NCBI GenBank assembly: GCA_022432975.1
Contig: CM039512.1
Coordinates: forward strand, 39,433,936-39,497,935
Length of the DNA stretch: 64,000 bases
Reading direction: 5' to 3'
Origin: Begonia masoniana
Lineage: Eukaryota > Streptophyta > Magnoliopsida > Cucurbitales > Begoniaceae
Shown: in pieces, positions 60,501 to 64,000 of the stretch
Layout of the letters: every line of letters starts with the position of its first letter
Position numbering within the stretch: the stretch's first letter is position 1
Position numbers and translations under genes: made by a program
The notes under the pieces: model-generated
Seen by the model: the letters and a program-made list of their open reading frames with translations, nothing else
Told to the model about the DNA's origin: nothing
Databases searched by the model: none

Positions 60501-63500
60501 ATTTGTTCCAAAAGAACTTAACGTATCAAGCAAATGAGGTTCACTGTTACATGACTTGTGGTTAGAACCTAAGTTATCCATTTCACCTTCAAGTTTTAAC
60601 TTAAATTGATGAGAACGACGTGTATTGAGGTTCCAATAACCTTTATGGACACGTAATTAAGACTTATTATTGCGTTTAATGAAGTATAAGAAAACTCATT
60701 TCATTCGATTTGTTCCAAAAGAACTTAACGTATCAAGCAAATGAGGTTCACTGTTACATGACTTGTGGTTAGAACCTAAGTTATCCATTTCACCTTTAAG
60801 GTTTTAACTTAAAGTGATGAGAACGACGTGTATTGAGGACCCAATAGCCTTCATGGATGCGTAATTAAGACTTAGTATTGCGTTTGATGAAGTATAAGAA
60901 ACTTCACTTCATTCGATTTGTTCCAAAAGAACTTAACGTATCAAGCAAATGAGGTTCACTGTTACATGACTTGTGGTTAGAACCTAAGTTATCCATTTCA
61001 CCTTCAAGGTTTTAACTTAAAGTGATGAGAACGACGTGTATTGAGGTCCCAATAACCTTCATGGACGCGTAATTAAGACTTAGTATTGCGTTTGATGAAG
61101 TATAAGAAACTTCACTTCATTCGATTGTTCCAAAAGAACTTAACGTATCAAGCAAATGAGGTTCACTGTTACATGACTTGTGGTTAGAACCTAAGTTATC
61201 CATTTCACCTTCAAGTTTTAACTTAAAGTGATGAGAACGACGTGTATTGAGGTCCCAATAACCTTCATGGACGCGTAATTAAGACTTAGTAATGCGTTTG
61301 ATGAAGTTTAAGAAACTTCACTTCATTCGATTTGTTCCAAAAGAACTTAACGTATCAAGCAAATGAGGTTCACTGTTACATGACTTGTGGTTAGAACCTA
61401 AGTTATCCATTTCACCTTCAGGTTTTAACTTAAAGTGATGAGAACGACGTGTATTGAGGTCCCAATAACCTTCATGGACGCGTAATTAAGACTTAGTATT
61501 GCGTTTGATGAAGTATAAGAAACTTCACTTCATTCGATTTGTTCCAAAAGAACTTAACGTATCAAGCAAATGAGGTTCACTGTTACATGACTTGTGGTTA
61601 GAACCTAAGTTATCCATTCACCTTCAAAGTTTTAACATAAAGTGATGAAAACGACATGTATTGAGGTCCCAATAACCTTCATGGACGCGTAATTAAGACT
61701 TAGTATTGCGTTTGATGAAGTTTAAGAAACTTCACTTCATTCGATTTGTTCCAAAAGAACTTAACGTATCAAGCAAATGAGGTTCACTGTTACATGACTT
61801 GTGGTTAGAACCTAAGTTATCCATTTCACCTTCAGGTTTTAACTTAAAGTGATGAGAACGACGTGTATTGAGGTCCCAATAACCTTCATGGACGCGTAAT
61901 TAAGACTTAGTATTGCGTTTGATGAAGTTTAAGAAACTTCACTTCATTCGATTTGTTCCAAAAGAACTTAACGTATCAAGCAAATGAGGTTCACTGTTAC
62001 ATGACTTGTGGTTAGAACCTAAGTTATCCATTTCACCTTCAGGTTTTAACTTAAAGTGATGAGAACGACGTGTATTGAGGTCCCAATAACCTTCATGGAC
62101 GCGTAATTAAGACTTAGTATTGCGTTTGATGAAGTATAAGAAACTTCACTTCATTCGATTTATTCCAAAAGAACTTAACGTAACAAGCAAGTGAGGTTCA
62201 CTGTTACAGGACTTGTTGTTAGAACCTAAGTTATCCATTTCACCTTCAAGGTTTTAAGTTAAAGTGATGAGAACGACGTGTATTGAGGTCCCAATAACCT
62301 TCATGGACGCGTAATTAAGACTTAGTATTGCGTTTGATGAAGTTTAAGAAACTTCACTTCATTCGATTTGTTCCAAAAGAACTTAACGTATCAAGCAAAT
62401 GAGGTTCACTGTTACATGACTTGTGGTTAGAACCTAAGTTATCCATTTCACCTTCAGGTTTTAACTTAAAGTGATGAGAACGACGTGTATTGAGGTCCCA
62501 ATAACCTTCATGGACGCGTAATTAAGACTTAGTATTGCGTTTGATGAAGTATAAGAAACTTCACTTCATTCGATTTGTTCCAAAAGAACTTAACGTATCA
62601 AGCAAATGAGGTTCACTGTTACATGACTTGTGGTTAGAACCTAAGTTATCCATTTCACCTTCAGGTTTTAACTTAAAGTGATGAGAACGACGTGTATTGA
62701 GGTCCCAATAACCTTCATGGACGCGTAATTAAGACTTAGTATTGCGTTTGATGAAGTATAAGAAACTTCACTTCATTCGATTTGTTCCAAAAGAACTTAA
62801 CGTATCAAGCAAATGAGGTTCACTGTTACATGACTTGTGGTTAGAACCTAAGTTATCCATTTCACCTTCAGGTTTTAACTTAAAGTGATGAGAACGACGT
62901 GTATTGAGGTCCCAATAACCTTCATGGACGCGTAATTAAGACTTAGTATTGCGTTTGATGAAGTATAAGAAACTTCACTTCATTCGATTTGTTCCAAAAG
63001 AACTTAACGTATCAAGCAAATGAGGTTCACTGTTACATGACTTGTGGTTAGAACCTAAGTTATCCATTTCACCTTCAGGTTTTAACTTAAAGTGATGAGA
63101 ACGACGTGTATTGAGGTCCCAATAACCTTCATGGACGCGTAATTAAGACTTAGTATTGCGTTTGATGAAGTATAAGAAACTTCACTTCATTCGATTTGTT
63201 CCAAAAGAACTTAACGTATCAAGCAAATGAGGTTCACTGTTACATGACTTGTGGTTAGAACCTAAGTTATCCATTTCACCTTCAGGTTTTAACTTAAAGT
63301 GATGAGAACGACGTGTATTGAGGTCCCAATAACCTTCATGGACGCGTAATTAAGACTTAGTATTGCGTTTGATGAAGTATAAGAAACTTCACTTCATTCG
63401 ATTTGTTCCAAAAGAACTTAACGTATCAAGCAAATGAGGTTCACTGTTACATGACTTGTGGTTAGAACCTAAGTTATCCATTTCACCTTCAGGTTTTAAC

Positions 63501-64000
63501 TTAAAGTGATGAGAACGACGTGTATTGAGGTCCCAATAACCTTCATGGACGCGTAATTAAGACTTAGTATTGCGTTTGATGAAGTATAAGAAACGTCACT
63601 TCATTCTATTTGTTCCGAAAGAACTTAACGTATCAAGCAAATGAGGTTCACTGTTACATGACTTGTGGTTAGAACCTAAGTTATCCATTTCACCTTTAAG
63701 GTTTTAACTTAAAGTGATGAGAACGACGTGTATTGAGGTCCAAATAACCTTCATGGACGCGTAATTAAGACTTAGTATTGCGTTTGTTGAAGTTTAAGAA
63801 ACTTCACTTCATTCGATTTGTTCCAAAAGAACTTAACGTATGAAGCAAATGAGGTTCACTGTTACATGACTTGTGGTTAGAACCTAAGTTATCCATTCAC
63901 CTTCAAAGTTTTAACATAAAGTGATGAAAACGACATGTATTGAGGTCCCAATAACCTTCATGGACGCGTAATTAAGACTTAGTATTGCGTTTGATAGAAG
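54500..64000 (+). repeat. Satellite array block 5c, subfamily B, homogenised
   Basis: About 46 monomers of 207-208 bp are nearly identical over long stretches; measured spacings include 207, 208, 208, 207 and 207. From 62250 to 63590 successive monomers share the one-base-shorter TTCACCTTCAGGTTTTAAC variant. Minor variants include GATGAAGTTTAAG and GTAATGCG or GTATTGCG. A noisy patch interrupts at about 56390-57720. The array runs off the right edge, so its length is unknown. No gene is seen. Confidence 0.97.

Noticed and set aside
1..64000. CRISPR array
   Set aside because: There are regular direct repeats, but no unique spacers: the whole 207-208 bp unit is repeated, in a plant nuclear context.
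1..64000. CENP-B box in the satellite monomer
   Set aside because: No stretch resembling the mammalian CENP-B box was found; the nearest TTCG-containing motif (CATTCGATTTGTTCC) lacks the required core.
1..64000. Telomere repeats, rDNA, tRNA genes
   Set aside because: No TTTAGGG runs, no conserved rRNA blocks and no tRNA-like A/B boxes were noticed. The TGGTATCAGAG sites are primer sites, not tRNA genes.

Overview
The window is plant nuclear DNA, most likely from a eudicot, and consists almost entirely of repeats. No intact host gene, tRNA, rRNA or CRISPR array is visible. The plant assignment rests on Ty3/gypsy elements with tRNA-iMet primer sites, TG...CA long terminal repeats (LTRs), and a polyprotein fragment of the CRM (centromeric retrotransposon) chromovirus type. 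I cannot name the species.

The backbone is one tandem satellite with a 207-208 bp monomer. All monomers are head to tail in one orientation. The blocks are 1-17151, 18676-20639, 31557-32582, 33198-34233 and 43317-64000, about 200 monomers in all. From the left to about 46.6 kb the monomers are diverged (subfamily A, carrying ATCGAT). From about 46.6 kb they switch to subfamily B (ATTCGAT). From about 54.5 kb to the right edge they become nearly identical. A higher-order repeat of about 2.08 kb (10 monomers) lies at 9.7-14.6 kb.

The satellite is interrupted by retrotransposons. (1) 17152-18675 is a 1.5 kb solo-LTR-like insertion. (2) 20640-31556 is a 10.9 kb minus-strand LTR element with target duplication ATAAG. 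Its left LTR is split by a 2.36 kb solo LTR (20980-23337, target duplication CGATC). (3) 32583-33197 and 34234-34936 are two copies of a truncated LTR, part of a 1.66 kb duplication that may be an assembly artefact. (4) 34937-36594 is the 3' part of a CRM-type pol gene (RNase H, integrase, C-terminal extension), followed by its 3' LTR. (5) 37841-43283 is a complete 5.4 kb plus-strand LTR element nested in that CRM LTR (target duplication CACAT).

The two complete elements, (2) and (5), are the most interesting mobile DNA. Their LTRs differ (about 2.6 kb against 1.0 kb), but both have internal regions of about 3.4 kb. Each internal region holds only a very short gag remnant made of an N-terminus and zinc knuckles. 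No capsid core or pol is recognisable, and a homologous non-coding stretch follows. Their LTRs also share a cassette of GATC-rich short repeats beside a hairpin. They resemble the non-autonomous TR-GAG class and would depend on proteins made elsewhere.

A long homogenising satellite with nested Ty3/gypsy insertions, including a CRM-type element, is what a plant centromere or pericentromere looks like. That assignment is inference and needs CENH3 data.
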